This document shows, piece by piece, positions 21,250-33,719 of a stretch of 64,000 bases of DNA. The position numbers were made by a program, and so were the translations under genes. Below the pieces are notes generated by a model that was given only the letters and a program-made list of their open reading frames with translations, was not told the origin of the DNA and ran no database searches. This DNA is from Mucor racemosus. Its lineage: Eukaryota > Mucoromycota > Mucoromycetes > Mucorales > Mucoraceae. The DNA lies in NCBI GenBank assembly GCA_027405735.1, contig JAPEHQ010000023.1, forward strand, positions 248,001 to 312,000, written 5' to 3'. Positions within the stretch are counted from its first letter, which is position 1. Each line of letters opens with the position of its first letter.

Positions 21250-23000
21250 TTGGTAATACTAAAAGTTTTTATGCCTTTGTAAATTCCTGTTTGTAACACA
21301 CAAAATCTTGTTGCTTCCCTAGTCTTTCGTCAGCTCCTTTATTTATGTTTAAAACTACAACAAAAAGACCAATATTTTTTATAAACTGAAATCAAGTAGC
21401 AGGTGCTGCAAGTACATGTTTTTCCTATTGTTTATTTGGAAATAAATTATTAACTGTTAATGTTAGGGCGGGTTATAATATTTTTCTCGAATAAAAAAAA
21501 TATCCAAGACTTGGTCATTTTGTTCCATCATCTACGTTATAATCAATGCTTTTTTGGTCTAAAGTCGATATCTACCTACAGAAAAATTGGCGATTATAAA
21601 AGTATGTATAAATATTTACAGTAATAATCCTGAATCAAGTGGATACAGCATCGTAAATTCTTGAAAAAGTTCTCAAGTATTATAAAATCTCTTATTTTTA
21701 AGTCTTACAAGGCTTATAAGCGAAATATTAATTTAGAAAATTATTCTTGTCCAGATCATCAATTTTGACATTTTTTAATTTTTTTTTTCTGATTTTGCAA
21801 ATCTAGAGTTAATTATACTACCAATTATAAAAACAAAAAATATACACATATACAGAATTTAGTGCTCTATTTGCTCAATAAAAAACAACAACCTTTTTTA
21901 TTGCAAAATATTACATGAAAATCCTTTAACCAAAATTCCGTTTTTGGGACAAAAGTACAAAGTTTCATTACTTAACATTTAATATTAAGCTTTTATAAAA
22001 TGTGCATTAGCTATGGCTACAATTTTCTCTCACAATGTAGTATTTTTAAACGTTGATTTTGGTATCAAAATTTGATTTTTCTGTTTTTTGATCAAAATCA
22101 TGAATGTTGGTAAGGATAAAATGAGCCCCAAAAATGTCCGCTACAAAGTCTTAATTTTCAGACCGTATATGATTAAATATGAAAAAAGATATAAAAAAAG
22201 CGCTTTTTTACTTAAAAATTAGATATACCACAGTATATGAGACATAAAAATTCAATCTTTCTATGCTCAATTATGGCGTTGCTCTACGGGCTCACTTTTG
22301 CAATTTTTAATGAATGTATGATATGATAGACGGTTATTCCGGTAGAAAATGTATGTTTCTATCATAACAGATATTGTCTATTTTGTTTAGTTTATGGTTG
22401 ATGTACCGTAATGCTGCTTTTACATTGGATGAAATGAACAATTTAGCAGGGTTTTAATTGCGCTAAATAATGTAAAGCCTTGAAAATCCTTTTCTACGTG
22501 TGTTGTTTCTCTCTTTTTATTTTCATATTATTCCAAGGATATATTCACCGTTTGATAAGGCATATCAGACTATCAAGTTGGTATTCTTTTCTTTTATCTG
22601 AATACGCATTCTAACATTATAAGAGACTAATGTTTTTAGTATAGGTAGCAGTCTATGTTAGAGGCTGATATTTTCATTTAACCGCATTTTAGAATCACAT
22701 AGCATTATTTACTGCTGTATTGTTGTACGTATTTATTGATTACCAGATCAAATTGAAGGCAATAATATTTATATCTACTCAATGAAAAGCTAGAACTGCT
22801 ACAAACCCACGAAATATTCCAGAAGAGTGATAAAATTTCAAATGATATAGAAACTAAAATAGTAAGTTTAAAGAAAGTTAATTTGTTTAAAATTTATATG
22901 TGATAAAGTATCATCTGTAATCTTAGATTTGGCTTGCATATAAACTTAAGCAACAAGTGTTATTTAAGTTTATCCTCGAGCAAAAACCATTGTTACTGTG
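21250..23000 (+). repeat. Family D repeat, copy 3 (no dynein part)
   Basis: Starts with a segment shared with 51100-51380 (about 21290-21600, ending near AAAAATTGGCGATTATAAAAG). The core follows at 21607-22250, with the conserved block near 22110-22150, and the 3' part runs to about 23000. The region before the core is unlike copies 1 and 2, so family D has at least two 5' types, with and without the dynein exon. Confidence 0.75.
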
Positions 23001-23940
23001 AGTACGTCCAGTCATTGTCTACAAACGATTCAAATCTCAACCTCCTCCATCAGTTGTTGTGAGATGTGTAAAATGCAAACGCACACCTTTTTTTATATTT
23101 TTGATCCCTTTGTACAGTTTGTTTCAGATGTTTCTTTAAAATAGATATAAAATGAAGTAATCATTCGAAATTAAATTTTGAAGCAATCCTAAATTGATGA
23201 TAAATTAGAGAATAACTCGATGTAATATCATTCGCAAACAACTGATTTTGACTGAGTATATCTGAGTAATTATATAAAACTTGTTCTCCTCACATTCAAA
23301 AAATTAAAAAAAAAACTGGAAAAAGCTCGTTCTCAATAAATAACGATCTAAATGGACTGAAAGTAGAATACAGGATACTGCAACAGGAATTGTATCAATA
23401 ATGCAAAATTTAGCATCTATTAATTGATTAGTGCGTGAAAGGAGAACGCTTACTTTTTTTTACTGTGGTTTTGAGGGGTTAACAAACTATTCCAATTAAT
23501 AAATAGCACAAATTATAATACACCAGAATTAAAATAGCCAAGTTTAGCGTATATCATATAGACGGTGACAGTGGTATCAATATTTTAAGCTATATATATT
23601 TATAAAAATTAAGCCCCCATCATAATATTGCTGTGTGTAATGTAAAATATACTCTAAAATTTTTCAAGTTGTAAACGCACATTATATCCATGTCAAACTA
23701 TATCAATTTATATGAGCTAAATTAATTTTTATTTAAAAATATAGTGTGTTCATGTAACCTAATCTATTACACTGATTTGCCTAAATGCTTCATTACCCAG
23801 GCCTCTACGACGCAATCGTAAAGACTGCAATGGTTTGACAGCAATAGTAATTGCTAATATATGCTCTGAATTGATTCTTTTTTTGATACTAAGTCTTATT
23901 TGTGTAATTAATATTGGTTTTTTTTTATGAAGATATTACC
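23001..23940. other. Non-genic AT-rich stretch
   Basis: About 940 bp. I see no gene, structured element or recognised repeat. The word GACGCAATCGTAAA at 23808 recurs near 56868. Confidence 0.4.
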
Positions 23941-25010
23941 GGGTTTTCATTTTGATGGTCTTTGATAATGTAATTCATCGTTACTAAATCCTTGCTTGAT
24001 TGATACAGATTGAGTGTTTATGGTTGAGCTACCGTGAGTTATGCTACTAAAATCAATGAAAAGATAAAGAAGGTCTGAATTGCTAAATTCAAGATTGATA
24101 TTTTCATGTTGATTTACCAATGCACTAAAATCACCTCCTTTGAATTCAATTCTTCTCAAACTTGGGAAGCTTTCATTGAAACAATGAATTAATGATAACA
24201 TAGTTTTCCAAGCTGATACGTTTCATTGAAAAACATCTACTAACATTAGCGAATGCATCAAAAGCATTGCCAGGGTCATTTGGATGAAAAAAAAAAATAT
24301 AGTAATTGTGCTATACAAGACTTGAATTTTTCTGATTTTTCTTAAAGCAGGGGAATAGTCATGTAGCTATCTTTCTCCAAAATGCTGACCTGTTTCGTAA
24401 GGTAGCTTCATCTTGAAGTGCTTGTCAATAATTTGGGTTTCAGGTATTGTATGTGATGTCTGATAAATTATCAAATCGTAAGGTTTTTTTTTTATAAAAG
24501 TACAAGAATCCTACATATTGGGTCTTTGCAAAATCAGTTTCAAATTCTAATTTACTATTAAATTCTGGCATGCAATCAAAGTACGTCCGAGCATGTGTAA
24601 ACCAGTACAATGGCGATATTTTCTGTCAGTTAAAAGATTATATGATAGATAGCACTGCTTCTAATTGAACCATATCACTAAAATGCATAGCAAGTTGGTT
24701 TGGATTATTAAATATTTTAGATACAGGTTTTGATTCTGAATCAAACTTTGCTGAGAAAGTTTACCGAGTAAAATAGCAGCATTATTGGTGTGTGTAAGCT
24801 CAACATGTCTATTTAATAAAGTTAAAGCTGATGTGCCTTAAGTTCTACAAGGAAATTGTTTACAATCACGAGATTCTACAAGGGTAAATCCTTCACCAAT
24901 GTTACTACCAGTAACATTGAACTGAAGCTAATAGAATTCACGTTGTAATTTGCTGTTAAATATAATTAAAGAAAAAGGTAGCAAACGAAAAAGATAATCA
25001 GACATCTTTT
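23941..25010 (-). pseudogene. Degenerate F-box/LRR-like gene (tentative)
   Basis: On the minus strand a plausible start at 25006 (MSDYLFRLLPFSLI) is followed by readable pieces separated by stops and frame changes. Near the end lies an 84-codon open stretch (24201-23947) with SLIHCFNESFPSLRRIEF, a pattern like the irregular leucine-rich repeats of fungal F-box proteins. No piece is long enough to fix the family. I infer a decayed gene; it could also be chance coding-like sequence. Confidence 0.35.
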
Positions 25011-28000
25011 TGAGGATAAAAGAGAATCATGATTTGGTTCGGCTGCGGTGATGAATTGAATGTTTGATGAAGCGCTTAGTTTGATTGTATGCAATATAAT
25101 ACAGCGTTTTATATATGCAAAATACTATTTGACTAATCTAATTATCAAAGAGTTTGTTAAGAGAACTGGCTTTATACCTGCACGCATGATATAAAATCGC
25201 CATTTTTGTTTTTAAAATTGCATTTTTTAAAAGTCTAATGATCAAAGCTGCTTTTTACCTAATTATATTGAGAAATATTTTAGTAAAACTTTGAGATAGT
25301 TCTAAGAGTGGTTCTCTAAACCTAATGATGCTCAAATTTTAGCAAAAACGTTGTGCCTCATCAACAATCAATAGGTATTGTGCAAGAATGGATCAAGGAA
25401 ATGTTTGGCCCCGGTTTATTTTTGCATTTTTCTTTCTAGATTGATAAGCTTTCAACAATAATTTATACAACCTCAAATTTCATTTATATACAATAAAGCT
25501 TATTTCTTATATTTTATGTCAAATACAAATCATGATGAAAACCTTTAATTTAAAAGGTATATATACAAAATATCTCACGCTCATGTTTTGAAAATTGTAT
25601 TCAATATATAAAAAACCATAATAATATGGAAAGTTGAAAAATGAAAATGTATAATAAATCAAATGAGATCAACGTCTTTGTTGAATAAAAAGGAAACCGT
25701 TATTATTTGGTTGGAATTAATAGACACTAAAGCTAATAAATTAATCGAGTTGACACCCTTCATGATGAAAATATACCTTATCCAGATGAATATAATGATC
25801 TCACAGCACTTGATTTAGAACATTTCCCCACAAATAAGACCATGAGGCTAAAAATGCAAATAGGACCAAAATTCATAGTAAAATATTCCAATTTTTTATT
25901 AATAGTAATTAAGCTTTTCATTGTAATATGTATCAAAGTATTCATTGATCTTTCATTTTCATTTGAATATAATAATGTTGTCGTCTCTTGCCAAAATGGT
26001 CTAGAGATGGGGTAAAAGACCTCTACAACCTAAACCTAAGCTATAAAGGAGTGACTAAAAGTGGTTAAACCATAAGCAAAACTTATAGCCTTGTTTCCTT
26101 AAGACAACAAGCAAGAGACTTAGAGTAAATTTGAATTCTGTATCAAATTACTTTGTATCATTTCCTGCACCAATTCTTAACTCAATTTGTATTGCTGCTT
26201 GATTTGAAATATTTCAAGAATCAACGCAAGTTTACAATTTAAAGGATTATCTAAGCATGTTATATCTTTTAATAATTAATTTACTGTACATATACTAGTT
26301 ATTAAGTATATCTAAATTAGCATGGCATTTCTTTTTTATCTAGAATTGCATTTGATAGCCATAAATCCTTGTTACATGAGTTTTAAACATTTGACTTACC
26401 GTTCACCTCCATTTCAAAGAAAAGAACTTCAATTCCAGCTGCTCGACTTGCACCATTATTAAAACTATTAGAATATATAGTAGCCCAGAATGACATTTAT
26501 ACTTAGCTGTGAAATAAACCAGGGTACCACTATTGTTTTTAGTAAAAAGCTCAAAGACGTGTAGCTGTTTCACTAACATTGCACAAGTTACCACTTCAAT
26601 GGGCAACCATTTTTGATAATTCTGGTTTTATACACGATTCCTTTATAGTAACTAGTTTTTGGAACAAATAGATAAATATTGTGCCAGATGGATTGATATT
26701 TATTTATAATGTTTACTACTGATCCATTTGGTAATCATAAAATGATGGTGGTATTTTGTTAATCTGAATTAGTGTGTCATGCACTACAAGAGGATCAACG
26801 CAAATCAACTATTATGTTCATGAGAATCCTTTGTATTCTACATTTAATTTTCAACTTTTTACTGTTATTGTAAAATACTCAAAGCTTAGAAGGGTTATCT
26901 TTGTGTATATCACATCATATATTTGTAAATGTTATAGAAATGATTGATGATTTTATATACTATTCCCTGTTTTAACAGGGTGATGCCATTTCATCCCTAC
27001 AAAAGTAAATAGACAAAAAATGAAGTTAATGCATGATATACAATGCATGCCACCTTGTCAGTGCACCAAGGCAAGTTCCTTTCTCAACATCATGGATTAA
27101 GACGGGGCTTAAGCCGAGAAAGAAACATTCATACAAGTATTATATCATGATGATGTATGCACGTATGACACTAAAATGAGCTGTATTATTAATATGTTTA
27201 TGTATTTTCTAATAAATGTATGCACTTTACATGTAAGAAGAAGGATTCATGTGATTAAAGAACTTGAATTAATCCAAGATCTAAGTGTGTTATGATAAAT
27301 ACTATGATATGTATGTATATAATAGATCTCGTATCAGAATAAATAAGAATGTATCTATATTTTATTTCTTTCTAATTTCACAAATATAAGATTGCAACAA
27401 AATACATTAACATGTCAATCTAAATTTTCGTCAATCTTATTCAGGTGAATTTTGCTTTTTAATTGAATACAGAATTATCTAGAAAGTTTGAATCTTAACC
27501 AAGACTAAATCAAGTATATTTGTGTACTATAAAAGTAATTCAAATAATCAATTATACAATACCTTGATCATTCAATCGCTTAATGTATATCTACTATTTT
27601 GGCTGTATTGAAACAATTGCCACTTAAATCATCACAAATGCGCGCGCTTCTGAATACATACCATTGGTGAGTTTTATTATAAACCGCACATTTTTTCATT
27701 CATTCATATCATCAGCGAAACATTTGCCGCTTTTTTGTTACTGAAAGCCGCATACATGTGCATTTTAATTATTGTCAAATTGTTCTAAATGAGTTCACTA
27801 AATTAATCGTTGATTTATAAATATTTTTAGACCATTTATAATGATAATAATACATAACTCCCATTTTATGGTAAGTTTTTGAATGCTAATGACACTTTGT
27901 TATTAATATAAAAAAAAAACGATTCACACAGATAGAAATATCCGTTTCATTTATCTTGTATGAAATCAATGTTCCATTCAGTATTGGATCTGATGAAATC

Positions 28001-28228
28001 ACGATTTCACTCGTGTCAGATGTCAACAAAAACCGAACATAGCCTTCCATGAAAAGACTTCTTAATGTGGAATCTATTGTAGGAATTGAGAAGAAATTGG
28101 CAACAGCTTGGTAAAACTGCCGGTGTTTTCGATGACCAAGCGCATTTTACAAGGCATTAGATACATGGTAATTTATGAAATAATTTCTATATAAATAAGC
28201 TTATAATAATGAAACAACATCATTTTAT
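25011..28228. other. Long stretch without supported gene
   Basis: About 3.2 kb, AT-rich. A coding-like plus-strand piece near 25765-25900 (ENIPYPDEYNDLTALDLEHF, followed by MRLKMQIGPKFIVKYSN) may be a gene relic, but I do not recognise it. A short inverted pair (CCTTTCTC / GAGAAAG) lies at 27078-27122. The final part before 28229 should hold the CAP gene promoter. Confidence 0.4.
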
Positions 28229-28848
28229 ATGAATAAAGCAATGCAAATATTCAAGACAATTGTAACTTATCTCGCTATTTTAGCTACTATGGTTAATGTA
28301 GTCGTTTCAAAGCCTTTGGAAATTTCAAAAGCTCTTCAAAAAAGTGTGCCGCCTACTTCAGATGATATACAATCTATCATAAATACCCATAATAACTTTC
28401 GAGCTAATCATGATGCACCTGCGCTTACATGGGACCAAGAATTGGCCGACTTTTCATACAGTTGGGCATCTAAATGTAGTATTTCTCATAGTGGAGTAAG
28501 TATACTATATATAATCACAAGAGTAAATAAACTAATAAAATAATTTTGTTATAGGCAAAATATGGTGAAAACATTGCTGGACGTACAAAAACTTGGTCAA
28601 ATACTGTAGATGCCTGGTACAGTGAAGTAGCCAACTATGATTATTCTAAGCCTGGTTTTGCAATTAGCTCTGGTCACTTTACCCAAGTTGTTTGGAAGAA
28701 TACTAAAACTGTTGGTTGTGCATCTGCATATTGTGATAATATCAAGGGTATCTATTATGTATGTGAATATTACCCAAGAGGAAATGTTATTTATGGTGGG
28801 TCAGATCCTGCTGTATTTTTCAAAACTAATGTTACATCTAAAGTATAG
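28229..28848 (+). CDS. Secreted CAP-domain (SCP/PR-1, Pry-like) protein
   Basis: Two exons, 28229-28495 and 28555-28848, give 186 residues. A hydrophobic signal peptide (about residues 8-27) precedes a CAP domain. Seen: IINTHNNFRANHDAPALTWD, the CAP1 motif GHFTQVVWKNT and the CAP2-like YYVCEYYPRGNV, with the usual cysteines (ASKCS, GCASAYC). Fungal Pry proteins are secreted and bind sterols or fatty acids, and related plant proteins are defence-associated. The function here is family-level inference. A truncated copy lies at 35110 next to the Dph6-like gene. The 3' flank 28900-29480 also matches 36350-37060, so this gene belongs to the duplicated segment. Confidence 0.9.
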
Positions 28849-29519
28849 ACTATTCAATAAACATTTAACTTATTTTAATACATGTTCTCTGTAATGTAAA
28901 AGGATTGTAAGGTATTATTAACAGGTTTTGCGTACTTTTGTTGGTACGGCTTAAGCCAATATTTTTTTCGTAGATTTGAAAAATATTTAAATCATGTTGA
29001 ACAAAAATGTAATACTATCTTAAATTGGACAAATTTATATGAAATTGCATTACCCTAAAGCGAAGATCAAGTTTACAATCGTAGTACAAAAAGAAAAAAT
29101 ACTATCATGTATCGAGCAAATGGTCGCACCGATTAATCTATCAATGTATATACAAGATATTCCCAATGACAAACAAGCATATTTGGTAATTTAGGCAATA
29201 AAAAATGTTAGAAAGTTCACACAATGAGATCACAAAATATGATTCTTTGAAATCTACTTGCCTTGCCAAATTTTACAATTGATGAATATATTGGTACATT
29301 TATGATACAATCAGGGAGGAAAATAATGCCAAGTTTCTTTTACAGCTACATTGGGAGTACTAATGTTATAATTTGATATTAAGGATAGGTTTCCATTAAT
29401 TGCGGATATAAAGGGATTTCCGTCTTTTTGTCATCATCTTAGACCTTTCATTGAGCGTCATTGTATGTAAAAGTAAAATGAGTACCTCTCCAATTAGATT
29501 AAACAAAACCCTTCAATTC
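28849..29519 (+). other. Duplicated spacer, counterpart of 36340-37060
   Basis: No gene. It is colinear with 36340-37060: GGTACGGCTTAA near 28946 and 36410, CATGTTGAACAAAAAT near 28992, and ATTGCGGA.. AAGGGATTTCCGTC near 29398. It joins the broken GH3 copy around 29490, where colinearity with 37 kb ends and the orientation flips. Confidence 0.7.
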
Positions 29520-30247
29520 AATTTCTTCCTTTAATAAGATATTCAAATTGTAATCTTTTACACATGCATAGGTGACATTTACCAAGTTGTAAGAGTACAT
29601 GACAGAACCAGCACCAGTTTCAACAGAAGGAGCAAACATACAGAGATAGATTGTATGCAAACTATGATTATCAGCATCTAATGATTCATTACCTTTGTTG
29701 AACTGTTACCCATTCAAAATATAATGTCTAACAGTAGCAATGACACCTCCAGTTTGAATACCTTTGATAGTCTCAGCAGCAACTACACCAGTAAGGTAAG
29801 GATCTTCACCTCCAGGAGAATGCATAAAGTTCACTCCAGGACCTAATTAGATGTGAACGCCCTTTCCATAATATTCTTAACCCATATATTGACAACGAGC
29901 AAGAATAGCATCCTTATCAAAAGAGGAAGCGGCATTGACACCAGCAATACCACCAGTGGCATTGTCGGCAAATATCATACCAAGAGGAGCATCTTGAAGA
30001 CAAAGACCAGGGAAATCAGGATTTGGATTAGAGTAAGTATTTCTAATACAGATGCGTTTCTTGTAATCTACGCAAATAATGGTGCCGACTTTTTGTTCAA
30101 TTGGAATTTGATCTACGAGAACTTTTGTCTTTTTGTATGCATTATTCCAAGGCAGGAATAGACATTGACTTTAGCTTGCACCGTAGTGATAGCATTTGCA
30201 GCTACTAATAAAATTATAGCACTAATAGAAATATATTGCAATTGCAT
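29520..30247 (-). pseudogene. Broken GH3 beta-glucosidase, copy 3 (5' part only)
   Basis: On the minus strand it starts with a signal-peptide start like the intact copies and runs to about the LLKEE..GF region just before the nucleophile Asp, so roughly the first 255 of 727 residues. It has stop codons, frame changes and an in-frame-type deletion of about eight codons around RSPEGGRGWESGGED, which leaves HSPGGED. Like the 37.6-kb copy, it lacks the intron at codon 141. The upstream 250-300 bp also resemble those of the intact genes. It cannot make an enzyme. Confidence 0.9.
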
Positions 30248-30989
30248 ATTGTATAATTAATTGATTTTATTTTATTTTATTTTTTAAAAAAAAAAAGAAG
30301 TGGTCCTCTTTTGTATAGGTTTAGCATTTTTTCGATTTGTAAGAATATATATTCGATTTTCCCAAAAAAATTTACCAAGAAGCTTTCAAAGAATAAGTAT
30401 CATGCAGTTTTGCGTCAGGCTAATAAAGAAAAGATTAATTAATAAATTTTCGAATTGTATATATTAAAGCATCCTTTTTTAGAACATGATAATTGTGGGT
30501 TAATAAGATGAGGTAATATTGTCTTTATATGGCTGACGAGTCTACCTAAAATTAAAGACATGGGACTCATTTTTACATAATTTACATGCATAGTTTTTGC
30601 TGATACAGTATTCAATTAAACTAGATTGAATATAATAATTCTCGATATTTGCAGACATAACAAACGCATATACCTACGCCCATATATATTGTTTTTTGAA
30701 GATATATCTTAGGCATTATGAGATACATCTCAATTTTTTGTTGCATTACGCTATCTATTTTTAAACCTTTTTTTTTTTTTTTTTTTGTTTGTAGGTATGA
30801 AAATTTTAAATTTATTTTATCTCTCATGAAAGACTCAAAAATGGGTAAAATATGTCGGTTTTCGAAGACATTAAACAGCCAATTTCATTTCTAACCCATA
30901 TTGAAATGTAATTCTTATAAATAGTCTTGTAAACCAAGGCCTAGGAGCTCTTGGTTCTTTCTTTTACCATTAGTTTTTCTAGTAATAAA
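30248..30989. other. Upstream remnant of GH3 copy 3 and spacer
   Basis: 30290-30520 resembles the GH3 upstream regions (TTGTAAGAATATA, TTTACCAA..GAAGCTTTCAAA). The rest, with a T run near 30768, holds no gene that I can support. Confidence 0.5.
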
Positions 30990-32130
30990 GCCTACGTTTT
31001 CCATGATACATGTTACCAATCTTTATCATTATTCCTTCTAAAAATAAGATTGTATGTACCCATAAACTCTCAAAATACACTGATTTTCCCTTGAAAACTG
31101 AGTCTCACTTTCCACCTCCAACCTACTTTTTTTTCACTACATAACATCAAGAACAAATTATATGCCAATGTACCTGAGATAATCAACTTTAATCTGAAAA
31201 CAAGTATCCAAAAATATTCTATTTTTTGCAGTTGGTATACTATTTTTAATGCTAATGTTTCAGATGTTTACAGGTATTTCGCTGCTAAGAATTAGAAGTT
31301 TTGAGACTTCATATCTCTGTAGAAAATTAAGTTATGCTAACATTTTTTTAACAAAACTTACTTGTTTTAAAGTACTCTATAACATGTTTAAGTATAAAAT
31401 AATTCTGAGCATTTTTATTTTTTTTTTTTCATTTTTTGAAATTTTTGTCGTAGATTTCAAAATATTCATTATATTGAGTAGTAACTTTTTTTACATTTAT
31501 ACCATCAACATCGTTGAACTCTCTCGGAATCAATTTAGTTTTTCTCAAAATATTAATTTTTCGTGGAGATATCCTCAAAAACGTGTACAAAGATATATCC
31601 TCGTTTCTAGCTTCAATTTTTTCCCTGTGTACCCTCATCCCAAATTCTGAATCTTAAAAAAAATTGGACAAAAATCTTGTTTTCTCTATAAAAAATGCAG
31701 CTAGAAAATTTTGCAATAGCTCGATCGATTGATAATGTTTTTGCGCATCATTCAAATTACTTATATGTTAAATATGTTTATCAAAATTAATGTGTGTCTT
31801 CAAAAAACCTCCAAAATTTCAATTATATTTTATGCAAAACCTAATGAGAAACATTTGTCTGCACTTTACTTAGGTGGATGCAGAATCAAAAACTTCACAA
31901 AAACTAATTAAAAGGCCAGTTCAGTTTACTTTTCAGTTCATGAGCATTTAAACGATTTTGTTTTTTGAATCCTTTTTTAACATTTTTTCAAATCAATTTT
32001 GAAATCCCGTAACTATAGGTTTTAGGCTGCGATATGGACTATTATTTTAATTCTCTCAACAAAAAATCAATATTTCTCGCTGAAATAAAAAATCCAGAGT
32101 AGCTTTCAATTGAATCTATCTTGTGAATAA
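30990..32130 (+). repeat. Family A repeat, copy 2 (left arm of inverted repeat)
   Basis: Pairs with copy 3 (33720-35110, minus strand) to form an inverted repeat around a 1.6-kb centre. Between about 31115 and 31600 the two arms appear to be identical or nearly so. From 31600 to 32130 they differ at many positions. A 133-codon open frame at 31249 is repeated in the other arm simply because the DNA is the same. Confidence 0.8.
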
Positions 32131-32316
32131 TATAAAAAATTAACACCTCAATGTAATAAGAACTATGATCTTGTAACATATTGAGGCTATTAAGAAAGAA
32201 GAAGTATTAAGAGGAGAACGTTGTTGATTCTACTAATTGTAGTTGTCTATTACTTTGGTTAATACTTACTATGTATTAAGTGTGATTAATATGTGACAAG
32301 TAGTATTGAGTGATAG

Positions 32317-33045
32317 TGCAGTAAATGACGATGTTATTTACTAAAATAAAAAATATAAAAATAAAAGCAGTAGAAATACAATTATAATCAGCTAAAGTTT
32401 TTATTACAAAAGATTTCTGAAGAGTTAAAATAATTGAAAAGTATGAGGGTATTTATAGTGATTTGGAGAACTTAGATACCATCAGACCTGCATGGATGTA
32501 TATTTAGTAATCTTCCAATTTTGAGCATATTGTTATTGATTTGATATTTTAAGGGGTAGATTGTGTAGAGCATTGACCATAAGGGATTGTATGTCAAGTG
32601 TGACAATATCGACCTTTTGGGAAATGGTTGTTTTGTTTATTTCTGTTATATCTACTTTATGTAACCTTGATTTTTAAGGGGTAGTTTTTATATGCCTGAA
32701 TCTTATTTATATTGATAGTGCAACTTCGATATAGATGAGTAGTTGACTAAATTAATATCTTTGTTTATTGTCATTATTGATTTGGATAGAATCCTGTTTT
32801 GATATATATATATGTCATTTGTGTAATTTATTGCGCCGTGATCAAGGGTGGTATCATCTACACGACATGTATGGTTCAAAAAGGGTATTTCATATTTTTA
32901 GCATGTATTTGTTATTGTGTTCAATTGAAGCGTTTGTTTATTATTGTTGTTCACATTTCAAGTGGCATCATATCTTATGAGCGACACTTGGAATTTAGGT
33001 TGTTTTATTTTTATCAAGCGTTTTTAAGTATGTAATTCCACTGCA
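32317..33045 (+). mobile_element. TGCAGT...ACTGCA element with GATAG target duplication, copy 1
   Basis: 729 bp with ends TGCAGT and ACTGCA, flanked by the 5-bp duplication GATAG (32312-32316 and 33046-33050). A second copy is at 50297-51023. TG...CA ends and a 5-bp duplication fit a solo LTR; a non-autonomous DNA transposon is an alternative. The sequence has no long ORF. Confidence 0.75.
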
Positions 33046-33719
33046 GATAGATTGGTTATGGCTGTGTTTAACAAATTTATTTTATTAAACTATTAATAAA
33101 GGAAGAGAACAGACATTTTCATTACTATTCAATATATGATTTAACATTTGCATATTTAGATGAAATATGCAACTGAAATTAATTCTTGTAATTATTGTTG
33201 AGACACTATGTAATGTAAATCATTCCAACTATGTACCGCATTGTGTCATAATCGTAACCAAGAAGTCTAGTGTACATATAATTGTGGACGCAACAATCTT
33301 CCCAGGATATGATGTAAGTCAATATGTCTGCATTGATTTACTACTATAACACTATTAATTTTAGACTGCAACCTTAGATATGAGACCTATTATAATGAAT
33401 ATTGATATAATATCCTCGTCTCTTTATATATCTTTTTGCCAAAGAGATTATATAATAGCCCTAGTTCCATATGTGAAATAGGTAGAGATATTCACGGGAA
33501 AAAATGGCTTCAGATATTTACAGATGGGGCTTAAATTTTCTCGCTCAATATTGCGTATTGCGTTGGATTCCATCAAATTTCCAAAGATAATACGTTTCCA
33601 ATATGGGCCATTAATATCTTACCGCAAATAAAAGATTTGATATATACCAGTATATAAGCGCACTGCCCTAACGTTGACGGAAATATACTTACAGTCAATT
33701 ATAAAATTTAAACTCCAAC
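33046..33719. other. Centre of the 31-35 kb inverted repeat
   Basis: No gene. At 33478-33515 a piece resembles the end of the TGTGGAA-type LTR (ATATTCACGGGAAAAAA). The following 33516-33610, on the minus strand, resembles 42300-42415. GTGGACGCAACA at 33283 is the inverse of the start of the LTR at 48875. Confidence 0.5.

Noticed and set aside
27070..27125. Short hairpin-like pair CCTTTCTC / GAGAAAG
   Set aside because: Too short and imperfect, no promoter boxes; likely chance in a 3-kb region.
31249..31650. 133-codon open frame, repeated at 34197-34619 on the minus strand
   Set aside because: It lies in family A inverted repeat arms; the protein is identical only because the DNA is. It is Phe/Ile-rich low complexity and is not kept open in the other two copies.
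32768..33035. Overlapping 70- and 78-codon frames (also at 50811-51134)
   Set aside because: They lie inside the TGCAGT element and are not conserved in frame between its two copies.
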